A DNA stretch of 5,169 nucleotides from Elusimicrobiota bacterium. GTDB taxonomy: Bacteria; Elusimicrobiota; Elusimicrobia; UBA1565; JACRDR01. Of this stretch, positions 1 through 5,169 are shown one piece after another; the stretch's first letter is position 1; each line of letters begins with the position of its first letter. The notes under the pieces are model-generated. The model was not told where the DNA came from. It saw only the letters and a program-made list of their open reading frames with translations, and searched no databases. The position numbers and the translations under genes are program-made. The stretch spans positions 1-5,169 of the forward strand of contig JACRDR010000472.1 in assembly GCA_016212845.1 (NCBI GenBank), written 5' to 3'.

Positions 1-1
1 G

Positions 2-958
2 CGAGCGCTCGGACAGCTGCGCCCCGAGACCCGGATGTGGGCGGTCGTCCGCCGCGATGGCGCGATCCAGATGCTCGAGGCCGAGCTTCCGAAAGTGCGC
101 CTCGCCCCGTCGCGGGATCCGGAGTTCCTCTCCCCTCTCGAGTCGGAGCTGTCGCGCCAGCATCTCGAATCCGCCAAGAGCCGCAAGGAAGAAGCGATTC
201 GCGCGCTCGTGACGCCGCGGCTCGACGTCGCGGCCGGGCAGCGCACGTGGATTCGGTTCCACGCGGGCCTGCCGGCGACGCTCAAGACCGGCGACGTCGT
301 CGAGGGCGTCGTCTCCACCGGACTCGCGGCCGACGGGAATCTCGACTATCTCGCGATCGCGCCGAACAGCCAGGTCTGGGCGGAAGCGGTCGAAGCCTCC
401 GACGTCGACGGCGTACGCTCCATCCGGCTGCACGTCTTCAAGCTCAAGCTCCGCGGCGGGCACGCCTACCCCGTGTCGGCTCGCGTCGTCGACCTGACGG
501 GCGACCGCACGCTGACGCAGCTGAGCTCCGGCGGGACCGCGGTGACCGCCGATCCCGGGGGCCTCGGCCCGGGCCTGCGCATGCAGATCGAGTTCCTGAA
601 GCCCCTCTCGCTCTTCGAGCCTCCGGCCTATTTCCGCGCCGGCCCCGGCGTGTGGTTCAAGCAGCGGGGCGCCGAAAAAACGCTCGAGGTCAGCCACGTC
701 ATCGCCGGCCGCTCGGCCGAGCGCGCGGGCGTGCAGGTGGGCGACGTCGTGCTCAACGTGGGCGGCACCGCGGCGTCGAAGCTCGACTTCATGGAGGCGC
801 TCGACCGGCTCTACGGCGCGCCCGGGACGTCGGTTTCGCTCCGGGTACAGCGAGGCAAGGACGTCGTGCCCGGGCTGATGGACCTCGTGCGCGGCGTGCG
901 CTACGCCAAGGGAAAGAAGGACGAGGCGGTACCCGTCCCGGCGCCGTTCAAGCCGTAG
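2..958 (+). CDS. PDZ-domain protein, 5'-truncated by the window edge
   Basis: The reading frame is open from base 2 to the TAG at 956-958. The first ATG (35) has no Shine-Dalgarno-like sequence before it and the frame runs upstream to the edge, so the true start is probably outside the window. Numbering from that ATG, residues 1-60 are a charged, helix-prone stretch. Residues 68-155 look like a beta-rich domain with phrases such as LKTGDVVEGVVS and YPVSARVVDLTGD. Residues about 204-288 form a PDZ domain, recognisable by SAERAGVQVGDVVLNVGG (227-244) and the following helix and strand; PGVWFKQ takes the place of the usual GLGF carboxylate-binding loop. A Lys-rich and Pro-rich tail ends the protein. 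No protease catalytic motif is visible, so a binding or scaffold role is more likely than proteolysis, though an enzymatic domain could lie upstream. The beta domain faintly recalls VirB10/TrbI-like barrels, but too weakly to name. It converges on the DUF2914 gene with no intergenic bases. Confidence 0.8.
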   Translation, partial: RALGQLRPETRMWAVVRRDGAIQMLEAELPKVRLAPSRDPEFLSPLESELSRQHLESAKSRKEEAIRALVTPRLDVAAGQRTWIRFHAGLPATLKTGDVVEGVVSTGLAADGNLDYLAIAPNSQVWAEAVEASDVDGVRSIRLHVFKLKLRGGHAYPVSARVVDLTGDRTLTQLSSGGTAVTADPGGLGPGLRMQIEFLKPLSLFEPPAYFRAGPGVWFKQRGAEKTLEVSHVIAGRSAERAGVQVGDVVLNVGGTAASKLDFMEALDRLYGAPGTSVSLRVQRGKDVVPGLMDLVRGVRYAKGKKDEAVPVPAPFKP

Positions 959-980
959 CTACTTTACCTTGAACTCGGCG
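942..980. terminator. Imperfect hairpin across two abutting convergent stop codons
   Basis: Bases 942-946 pair with 976-980, 947-952 (TTCAAG) with 968-973 (CTTGAA), and 955-957 with 965-967. This gives 14 pairs with two 2-nt bulges (974-975 and 953-954) and a 7-nt loop. The structure covers the plus-strand TAG (956-958) and the minus-strand TAG (959-961) and could form in either transcript. There is no T-run on either side, so it is not a canonical intrinsic terminator. The TTCAAG arms also encode Phe-Lys at both protein ends (PFKP and EFKVK), so part of the symmetry may come from coding. Bidirectional termination is an inference from position only. Confidence 0.3.
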
Positions 981-1357
981 ACGGCGAGCACGATCCCTTC
1001 GGGGCTCACCGTCTCCACTTTCCAAGCGCCCCGGTAGACCTTTTTGAAGGTCCACGTGCGGTTGCGCGCGTGCTTGAGCTCAAGCCTGATCTCCGAGAGC
1101 TTCTTCCCGTCTCGCCACCACACGTGCTTCACCGTCGCGGGCGGGTGCGCGACGTTGGCGAAATTCCAAAAGTAGACGCGGTCGGTGCCGGCCGCATACT
1201 CGTAACCCGAAGCCTTCGGATCGGCGGCCTGCTTGTCGACGATGGAGGTGCAGAGATGGCCCTGGGTGATCTCGACCGGGGGCAGCTCCTCGGCGGCCCA
1301 GACCGCGGCGGACGAAAGCACGAGGACGGCCGCGAGGGCTTTTCCTATCTCGGTCAT
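959..1357 (-). CDS. Exported DUF2914-family protein
   Basis: This 132-residue protein has an N-terminal signal peptide: Lys6, a hydrophobic core at 8-20, and a probable Sec cleavage near 21-22 in VWAAEE. It should be periplasmic. The mature part matches the DUF2914 pattern as I know it: an early Cys (Cys36 in HLCTSIVD), a YFWNF strand at 62-66, then VKHVWWRDGKKLSEIRLEL (76-94), RTWTFKK (100-106), GAWKVETVSPEG (110-121) and a closing AEFKVK strand. The family has no established enzymatic activity and is usually a small beta-rich module in secreted or membrane proteins of Gram-negative bacteria. The ATG at 1355-1357 overlaps the upstream stop as ATGA. It lacks a Shine-Dalgarno-like sequence, and an in-frame stop at 1382-1384 leaves no other upstream start, so translation is probably coupled. 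It is the last gene of the operon. The family call is from recognition; the function is unknown. Confidence 0.88.
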   Translation of the reverse strand: MTEIGKALAAVLVLSSAAVWAAEELPPVEITQGHLCTSIVDKQAADPKASGYEYAAGTDRVYFWNFANVAHPPATVKHVWWRDGKKLSEIRLELKHARNRTWTFKKVYRGAWKVETVSPEGIVLAVAEFKVK

Positions 1358-1800
1358 AGGGGTTGCTTGCTGACGTCGAAATCATAGCGCCCCGACGGAT
1401 GCCGGCGCAATAGCAAAACCGCGCGAGTCGCCGCCTCGGCGCGGACGAAGCGCTCGCGAGGCTGGCGGTCATCGGGCAGGCGGGTCCACTCGCCCGTGCC
1501 GGGCAGCAGCCACAGCTCGAGCCGGACGGCGTAGTTCTTCGGCGGGAGAGCGGCCGACCAGCGCTTCTCCTTCGACCGCGGCGCCACGTCGGTCCGGCCG
1601 GCGGGCGCGCCGTCGAGGAATACTTCCGCGTACGACAACCCGTCCAGATCCGCGCGCTGGATGACCTCGCTGACCCGCACCTCCAAGTTGGGAGGCGCCG
1701 CGGGCGGCGAAGGCGGGGCGGGAGGCGCCGGCTGGGAGGCGGGCTTGGGCGCGGCGCAGGCGGAGAGCAGCAGGAGCAATAGGACGGCGCGCGGCGTCAA
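1354..1800 (-). CDS. Small lipoprotein with Pro/Ala-rich linker and beta-rich domain, TTG start
   Basis: This 148-residue protein begins with a short lipoprotein signal: Arg4, a six-leucine core (7-12) and the lipobox L12-S13-A14-Cys15. Residue +2 is Ala, so outer-membrane retention is expected under the Escherichia coli Lol rule, if that holds here. A Pro/Ala-rich tether covers about 18-38. Residues 39-148 form one beta-rich domain. Its segment YAEVFLDGAPAGRT (57-70) followed by LPPKNYAVRLE (85-95) resembles the strand-turn pattern of PEGA-like or transthyretin-like modules. QPRERFVRAE (113-122) is a charged later strand. I do not recognise a specific family and see no catalytic motif. The start is TTG (1798-1800): the in-frame stop at 1825-1827 bounds the frame and no ATG or GTG lies between. 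A Shine-Dalgarno-like TGAGGA sits just upstream. The start overlaps the previous stop as TTGA and the end overlaps the next start as ATGA. It is the middle gene of the operon. Confidence 0.85.
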   Translation of the reverse strand: MTPRAVLLLLLLSACAAPKPASQPAPPAPPSPPAAPPNLEVRVSEVIQRADLDGLSYAEVFLDGAPAGRTDVAPRSKEKRWSAALPPKNYAVRLELWLLPGTGEWTRLPDDRQPRERFVRAEAATRAVLLLRRHPSGRYDFDVSKQPL

Positions 1801-3326
1801 CGCATCCTCACGCGGAACGTGTACTTATCGCGCACGTTCGCCTGAGCGGGCTCGGCGGGAGCGAGCCGGACCACGTAGGTGCCGGGCTCGAGCGCGGCTT
1901 CCAGGGAGAGCGACTCGCCCGCTTTCTTCGCCTCGGCGGCGGCGAGGGGCTTGTCCTCCTGGTCGAAGAGAGCGGCCGTCGCGCGCACGGTGAGCACCCC
2001 CGTCAGCTCGAGCAGGACCGCGCCCTTCTGATAGACGTTGAACTCGTAGAAGTCCGCGTCCCCCTTCGGAGCGAAGTAGCCGTCGACGGACTCGCCGGGG
2101 TTGATCGCCTGAGCGGTCTTCGAGCTGTCGTTGAGCTCGTACTCGAGCCCCGCCTGCCACGGCGTCATCGTGCGCGAAAGCGTGTAGGTCTGCTTCGAGT
2201 CGCCCTTGCGGCCGGTCTTCTCGGTGACGACGAGATACTGCTCGGAGCGCGCGCCGAAGCCGGTGAGCACCTCGGGCTGATCCTTGCCCATGTTGTCGAC
2301 GGTCGCGAGCGGGTTGCCGACGTCGTCCATCACCTGCAGCACGAGATCCATGCCCGCGGCGGCGGTCAGCTCCGCGCGTACGACGACCTTGGTCTCGGTC
2401 GCGGCCGCGAGCCGGTACCAGTCCGCGTCGGCCGCCGGCGCGATCGTCCCGCCGATCGAGTCGGCCTCGAAAGGCGTCGCCTCGGAACGCTGATCGTTCG
2501 GCTCGAACTCGAGCTTGCCCTGGTACGGGAGGAACTCGGTGACGAGCTGGTACGGCGTCTCGGCGTTTCCGGCCCGGCCCTTCGAGCGCAGGCGCAGTTT
2601 GTACTCCGCCGGGCCGCGGACGCCGAAGTTCCGCAAGCTCTCGGCCTCGCCGACGCCGCCCGCGTCCGCCTCGCGCACCTTGTAGCCGTTGCTGTCGAAG
2701 ACCTCGAGGACCGAGTCCACCTTCGGCACCTCGCTCACGTCGATGTTCAGGAGCCGGAGCCCGCCCGTATCGACATGGATGCGGAACCAATCCTCTTCCT
2801 GCAGGTCCTCGGCGACGGGGTTCGTGCCGGGATGATAATGGCCCTTCAACGAGCCGCCGGGGGCGAGCTCGGTGGCGGAGGTGGCGCGATCGTTCGGCTC
2901 GAATTCGCGGCCCGGCGCCGGCTCGAAGGCGAGCTCGAGGAGATACGACTGAGAAGGGTTGCTGGCCTTTTCGTTCTTGTTCGAGACCACGACGTAGTGT
3001 TCGCCCTTCGTCAGAAAGAGGTCGAGCAGCTGCTCGTCGCCGCCGATCGACGTCTCGTCGACCCGCTTGAGCTCGGTGCGGTCGGGGCCGCGATAGGCGA
3101 GCACCCAGTCGGCCTCGCGGATGCCGGAGAGCCGGACCGAAAGGAGGCCGTCGCGCGGCGCTTCGACCTTGTACCAGTCGAGGTCGGAGGCGCCGGCGAG
3201 CGTGCCGGTCGCCGAGCGGCCCGCCTTCACGGGCACCGCGCGGGTGTAGTCGTCGTTCGGCTCGCGCTCCTTGACGGGGCCGCAGGCGGCCGCGAGGAGA
3301 AGCCATGAAAGAAGGGCCCGGCGCAT
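1797..3326 (-). CDS. Lipoprotein with four tandem PPC-like (ExND) domains
   Basis: This 509-residue protein has a lipoprotein signal: Arg2-Arg3, a hydrophobic core at 5-13, and Cys15 in LLLAAAC. The -3 residue is Ala rather than Leu, slightly off consensus. The mature protein is four tandem domains of about 112-132 residues. They open with EPND (22-25), EPND (143-146), EPND (275-278) and ELND (397-400). Each is followed about 25-35 residues later by an aromatic marker: DWY (50-52), DWF (179-181), DWY (302-304), DFY (425-427). Each closes with a Tyr-containing strand such as SYLLELAFEP or KYTFRVRMR. This is the pattern of bacterial pre-peptidase C-terminal (PPC) beta-sandwich domains, normally accessory to secreted proteases. 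No peptidase domain is present, so an adhesive, ligand-binding or structural surface role is inferred. The ATG at 3326 is preferred because the lipoprotein signal starts there. The frame stays open upstream to 3512, but that extension is basic, non-hydrophobic and antisense to the reductase gene. It is the first gene of the operon. Confidence 0.88.
   Translation of the reverse strand: MRRALLSWLLLAAACGPVKEREPNDDYTRAVPVKAGRSATGTLAGASDLDWYKVEAPRDGLLSVRLSGIREADWVLAYRGPDRTELKRVDETSIGGDEQLLDLFLTKGEHYVVVSNKNEKASNPSQSYLLELAFEPAPGREFEPNDRATSATELAPGGSLKGHYHPGTNPVAEDLQEEDWFRIHVDTGGLRLLNIDVSEVPKVDSVLEVFDSNGYKVREADAGGVGEAESLRNFGVRGPAEYKLRLRSKGRAGNAETPYQLVTEFLPYQGKLEFEPNDQRSEATPFEADSIGGTIAPAADADWYRLAAATETKVVVRAELTAAAGMDLVLQVMDDVGNPLATVDNMGKDQPEVLTGFGARSEQYLVVTEKTGRKGDSKQTYTLSRTMTPWQAGLEYELNDSSKTAQAINPGESVDGYFAPKGDADFYEFNVYQKGAVLLELTGVLTVRATAALFDQEDKPLAAAEAKKAGESLSLEAALEPGTYVVRLAPAEPAQANVRDKYTFRVRMR
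1800..3263 (-). repeat. Four tandem domain-sized coding repeats
   Basis: The PPC-like units lie at about 3263-2919, 2900-2526, 2504-2163 and 2138-1800. At DNA level they have diverged except at the motif that opens each unit. The plus-strand 12-mer TCGTTCGGCTCG occurs exactly at 3253-3264, 2890-2901 and 2494-2505. The copies in units 2 and 3 agree over 16 bases (2888-2903 and 2492-2507). Unit 4 has EL instead of EP in the motif. The pattern fits old internal duplication with selection on the Glu-x-Asn-Asp turn, which in other secreted repeat families often binds calcium; that role is not shown here. Confidence 0.75.
1805..1810 (-). promoter_or_regulatory. Ribosome binding site supporting a TTG start
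   Basis: The minus strand reads TGAGGA here, inside the last codons of the upstream lipoprotein gene. Its GAGG core ends five bases before the TTG at 1800-1798. It decides the start, because no other initiation codon exists between it and the in-frame stop at 1827-1825. It is the clearest Shine-Dalgarno sequence in the window; the other visible starts have weak ones or none. Confidence 0.6.
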
Positions 3327-3334
3327 GGTTCGGG

Positions 3335-3340
3335 ATTCTA
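3335..3340 (-). promoter_or_regulatory. -10-like hexamer for the lipoprotein operon
   Basis: The minus strand reads TAGAAT (five of six matches to TATAAT), ending 8 bases before the ATG at 3326. With a usual 6-7 base gap to the transcription start, the RNA would begin at or within about two bases of the ATG, giving a leaderless mRNA. No good -35 appears at 16-18 bases; the best partial match, TTACCA, is 21 bases away, which is too far. No strong Shine-Dalgarno precedes the ATG, which agrees with leaderless initiation. Confidence 0.4.
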
Positions 3341-3347
3341 CAATTTC

Positions 3348-3356
3348 TGGTAAAAT
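3348..3356 (+). promoter_or_regulatory. Extended -10 promoter for the acyl-CoA reductase gene
   Basis: The sequence TGGTAAAAT matches the extended -10 form TGn-TATAAT, with TAAAAT (five of six) at 3351-3356. There is no convincing -35, which extended -10 promoters can do without. The predicted transcription start, near 3363-3364, lies only 3-4 bases before the ATG at 3367, so the mRNA would be almost leaderless. It lies in the only AT-rich stretch of the window. Confidence 0.45.
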
Positions 3357-3366
3357 ACCGTTGGTA
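3349..3366. promoter_or_regulatory. Alternating GGTA/TACC half-sites, possible operator
   Basis: GGTA (3349-3352), TACC (3356-3359) and GGTA (3363-3366) alternate in orientation with 3-base spacers and a 7-base period. They form two overlapping 11-bp palindromes that cover the plus-strand -10 and run up to the ATG. A bound repressor would block the plus-strand promoter and perhaps the minus-strand one. A transcription factor site is an inference; the half-sites are only 4 bp and I cannot assign a regulator family. Confidence 0.25.
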
Positions 3367-5169
3367 ATGCGCAATTTCTCCGCGATTGACACTCTCGCGG
3401 GCCGGAAGCTCCTCGTCACGGGCTCCACGGGTTTCCTCGGCAAGGTTTTCCTCTCCCTGCTTCTCGACCGCCAACCCCGGATCGGGCGCGTCTTCGTTTT
3501 GGTCCGGGGCAAGCGCGGAGAACCGGCGGACCGGCGCTTCTTCCATACGATACTGGCGTCTCCCGTATTTCAGCCCCTGCGCGAGATCCATGGAGACGGC
3601 CTCGAAGCCTTCCTCCGCGAGCGCGTGGAGGTCGTCGAGGGCGACGTCGCCTCCCCCGGCTGCGGACTCTCCGCCGCTCACCGGGCCCGGCTCGAGGGCC
3701 TCGACGCGATCGTCCACACCGCGGGACTGGTCGCGCTCAATCCCGCGCTCGACGAGTCGCTCCACGCCAACGCGCGCGGCGCGCTGCACATCGGCGAGCT
3801 CGCCGCGGCCCTCGGCGCCAAGCTCCTGCACGTCTCCACCGCCTACGTCGCCGGCAGCCGCTGGGGCCGCGTGCCCGAGGAAGGTCCGGCCCGTGGGCCG
3901 GAAGGGACCGATCCCCGCCGGACGCTGGCCGAGTGCGAGAGCCTCGTCCGCGGCATCCGCGAGGACGCCGACGCCGGATTCCTGCGCGGCGCGAAAGGCA
4001 CGCGGCGAAAGTGGCTCATCGAGGAACGGCTGACCGCCGAAGGCCGCCGTCTGGCCAAGCGCTGGGACCGCCCGAACGTCTATTGCTTCACCAAGGCGCT
4101 GGGCGAGGCGCTGCTCGCCACGATCCCCGGACTCGAGTACTCGATCCTGCGCCCGACGATCGTCGAGAGCGCGTGGAGATTCCCCTTCCCCGGCTGGAAC
4201 GAGGGCATGACGACCAGCGCGCCGATCGTCTACGCGATGCTGCGGGGCCACAACGTCTGGCCGATCCGCGCGAACACGCCGCTCGACGTGATCCCCGTGG
4301 ACCTCGTCGCGACCGCCTCTCTCACGACGGCCGCGGCTCTCATCGCCGGCCGCTCGGAGCCGGTGTATCACCTCGGCACCTCCGACACCAATCCCTTTCA
4401 CCTCGGCCTGACCGTGTCGCTCATCGACCGCTATCGCCGGCGGCACTTCCAGGACTTCGCCGACGGGTCGCCCATCACCCACTGGGTGCGCACCCGGCCG
4501 CCGGTCCTCACGGTGCCTCACGGGCTCTACAACGCGGTGAGCGCGCCCGCGCACCAGCGAGTCATGGCGGCCGCCTCGCGCGCGCTCGAGCGGGCCGGCT
4601 TCAAGCCGCCCAGACGCTGGACGAAGGTCGAGCGCGAGCTGTCGCAGATCGCCCACATCGTGGCCACCTTCAAGCCGTTCATCCACGACCACCGCTGGTT
4701 CTTCGGCACCGAGCGCATCCGCGCGCTGCGCGACTCGCTCTCCCCCGCCGACGCCGAGCGGCTGCCCTACGACCCCGAGCGCATCGACTGGCGCCACTAC
4801 TGGCCCAAGGTGCACATCGAGGGGCTGCGCCGCTGGGTCTTCCCCGGCTTCGATCAGGGCCGCAAGAAGCCCTCGGCGTCGAGCCGCGGCGCGCTGACCC
4901 GAGGCGTGCGGCGCGGCCTCGCGGCCTTCCAGCGCTGGCTCTACGGCTCGTACTTCTCGGTCACGGTGCGCTACGCCTCGCGCGTTCCGTCGACGCGGGT
5001 GCTCGTGGCGGCCAACCACGCGAGCCACCTCGACATGGGTTTGATCAAGAAGGCGCTCGGACCCTCGGGTGAAAATCTCGCTTCGCTCGCGGCGCAGGAC
5101 TACTTCTTCCGCCCCGGCTGGCGGCGCTGGTTCTTCGGGCGCTTCACGAATCTCGTGCCCATCGACCGC
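3367..5169 (+). CDS. Fatty acyl-CoA reductase fused to PlsC-type acyltransferase, 3'-truncated
   Basis: The frame is open for 601 codons from the ATG at 3367 to the window edge. The N-terminal extended SDR domain (about 10-385) has the nucleotide-binding loop TGSTGFLG (18-25), LVRG (45-48) whose Arg47 suggests NADPH, GDV (92-94), HTAG (117-120), VSTAYV (156-161), the catalytic YxxxK (Tyr239, Lys243), LRPT and DVIPVD (307-312). Residues about 425-493 match the 'Sterile' C-terminal domain of fatty acyl-CoA reductases: PFIHDHRWFFG near 438-447, IDW (473-475) and GLRRWVF (486-492). Such enzymes reduce acyl-CoA with NADPH to fatty aldehyde or alcohol. After a basic linker, a PlsC/AGPAT domain begins near 515 with the NHX4D catalytic motif (Asn550, His551, Asp556) and a block-II-like LVPIDR (596-601); the EGTR block lies beyond the edge. 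It may send alcohol or alkyl products into ether lipids or wax esters. An in-frame ATG at 3325 would add 14 residues and has a weak GAAGGG upstream. The 3367 start fits usual family N-termini and the promoter better. Confidence 0.9.
   Translation, partial: MRNFSAIDTLAGRKLLVTGSTGFLGKVFLSLLLDRQPRIGRVFVLVRGKRGEPADRRFFHTILASPVFQPLREIHGDGLEAFLRERVEVVEGDVASPGCGLSAAHRARLEGLDAIVHTAGLVALNPALDESLHANARGALHIGELAAALGAKLLHVSTAYVAGSRWGRVPEEGPARGPEGTDPRRTLAECESLVRGIREDADAGFLRGAKGTRRKWLIEERLTAEGRRLAKRWDRPNVYCFTKALGEALLATIPGLEYSILRPTIVESAWRFPFPGWNEGMTTSAPIVYAMLRGHNVWPIRANTPLDVIPVDLVATASLTTAAALIAGRSEPVYHLGTSDTNPFHLGLTVSLIDRYRRRHFQDFADGSPITHWVRTRPPVLTVPHGLYNAVSAPAHQRVMAAASRALERAGFKPPRRWTKVERELSQIAHIVATFKPFIHDHRWFFGTERIRALRDSLSPADAERLPYDPERIDWRHYWPKVHIEGLRRWVFPGFDQGRKKPSASSRGALTRGVRRGLAAFQRWLYGSYFSVTVRYASRVPSTRVLVAANHASHLDMGLIKKALGPSGENLASLAAQDYFFRPGWRRWFFGRFTNLVPIDR

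Noticed and set aside
37..972. Alternative plus-strand open frame over the PDZ gene
   Set aside because: It is an Arg-rich shadow frame, whereas the frame ending at 958 encodes a recognisable PDZ domain.
1661..1993. Plus-strand open frame opposite the lipoprotein junction
   Set aside because: Gly/Ala/Arg low complexity mirroring the Pro/Ala linker on the other strand; no start signal or motif.
3348..3366. FadR-like operator (CTGGT...ACC) upstream of the reductase
   Set aside because: The half-sites are separated by five bases (TGGT-N5-ACC), not the three expected for the FadR TNGTNNNACNA pattern, and the outer bases do not match, so only a generic operator is proposed.
3327..3512. Upstream extension of the PPC lipoprotein by 62 residues
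   Set aside because: The extension is basic and non-hydrophobic, lies antisense to conserved reductase codons, crosses the AT-rich promoter region, and would bury the lipoprotein signal inside the protein.
1825..5028. A 1067-codon open frame on the minus strand crossing the lipoprotein, the intergenic region and the reductase
   Set aside because: It is a GC-rich shadow: composition is Arg/Ala/Gly-rich low complexity, no domain is recognisable, and it overlaps two well-supported genes and their promoters.
3386..5072. Two long plus-strand open frames (3386-4033 and 3933-5072) in other frames of the reductase region
   Set aside because: Ser/Pro-rich or Arg/Ala-rich translations without motifs. 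The frame starting at 3367 contains all reductase and acyltransferase motifs over the same DNA.

Overview
The window is a very compact stretch of GC-rich bacterial DNA (visibly about two thirds G+C, with strongly G/C-biased third codon positions) carrying five protein-coding genes. Two lipoproteins with lipoboxes, a periplasmic DUF2914-type protein and a fatty acyl-CoA reductase point to a diderm with a complex envelope and lipid metabolism, for example Myxococcota or Acidobacteriota. That placement is inferred from composition and gene content; no taxonomic marker is present.

Layout, left to right. (1) Plus strand, 2-958: the 3' part of a PDZ-domain protein whose start lies outside the window. 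(2) Minus strand, 3326 down to 959: a three-gene operon. It begins with a 509-residue lipoprotein made of four PPC-like domains, each opening with an E-x-N-D motif. It continues with a 148-residue lipoprotein starting at TTG and ends with a 132-residue exported DUF2914-type protein. Both internal junctions are 4-bp stop/start overlaps (TTGA and ATGA), so translational coupling is likely. The operon meets the PDZ gene tail to tail with no base between the stop codons, and an imperfect hairpin covers both stops. (3) 3327-3366: a 40-bp divergent intergenic region, the only clear non-coding DNA. It is AT-rich and holds a -10-like hexamer for each direction, both so close to the start codons that leaderless or nearly leaderless mRNAs are predicted. 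(4) Plus strand, 3367 to the window end: a fatty acyl-CoA reductase (Rossmann SDR domain plus C-terminal 'Sterile' domain) continuing without a stop into a PlsC-type acyltransferase domain. The window edge cuts it after 601 codons.

How the genes work together: the minus-strand operon looks like a set of surface or periplasmic, beta-rich, probably non-catalytic proteins. The divergent fusion enzyme should make fatty alcohols (or aldehydes) from acyl-CoA and also transfer acyl groups, which suggests ether-lipid, wax-ester or alkyl-glycerol synthesis. A functional link between the two sides rests only on the shared promoter region. The most interesting items are the reductase-acyltransferase fusion and the compact divergent control region. 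I see no RNA genes, mobile elements, CRISPR arrays or phage genes.
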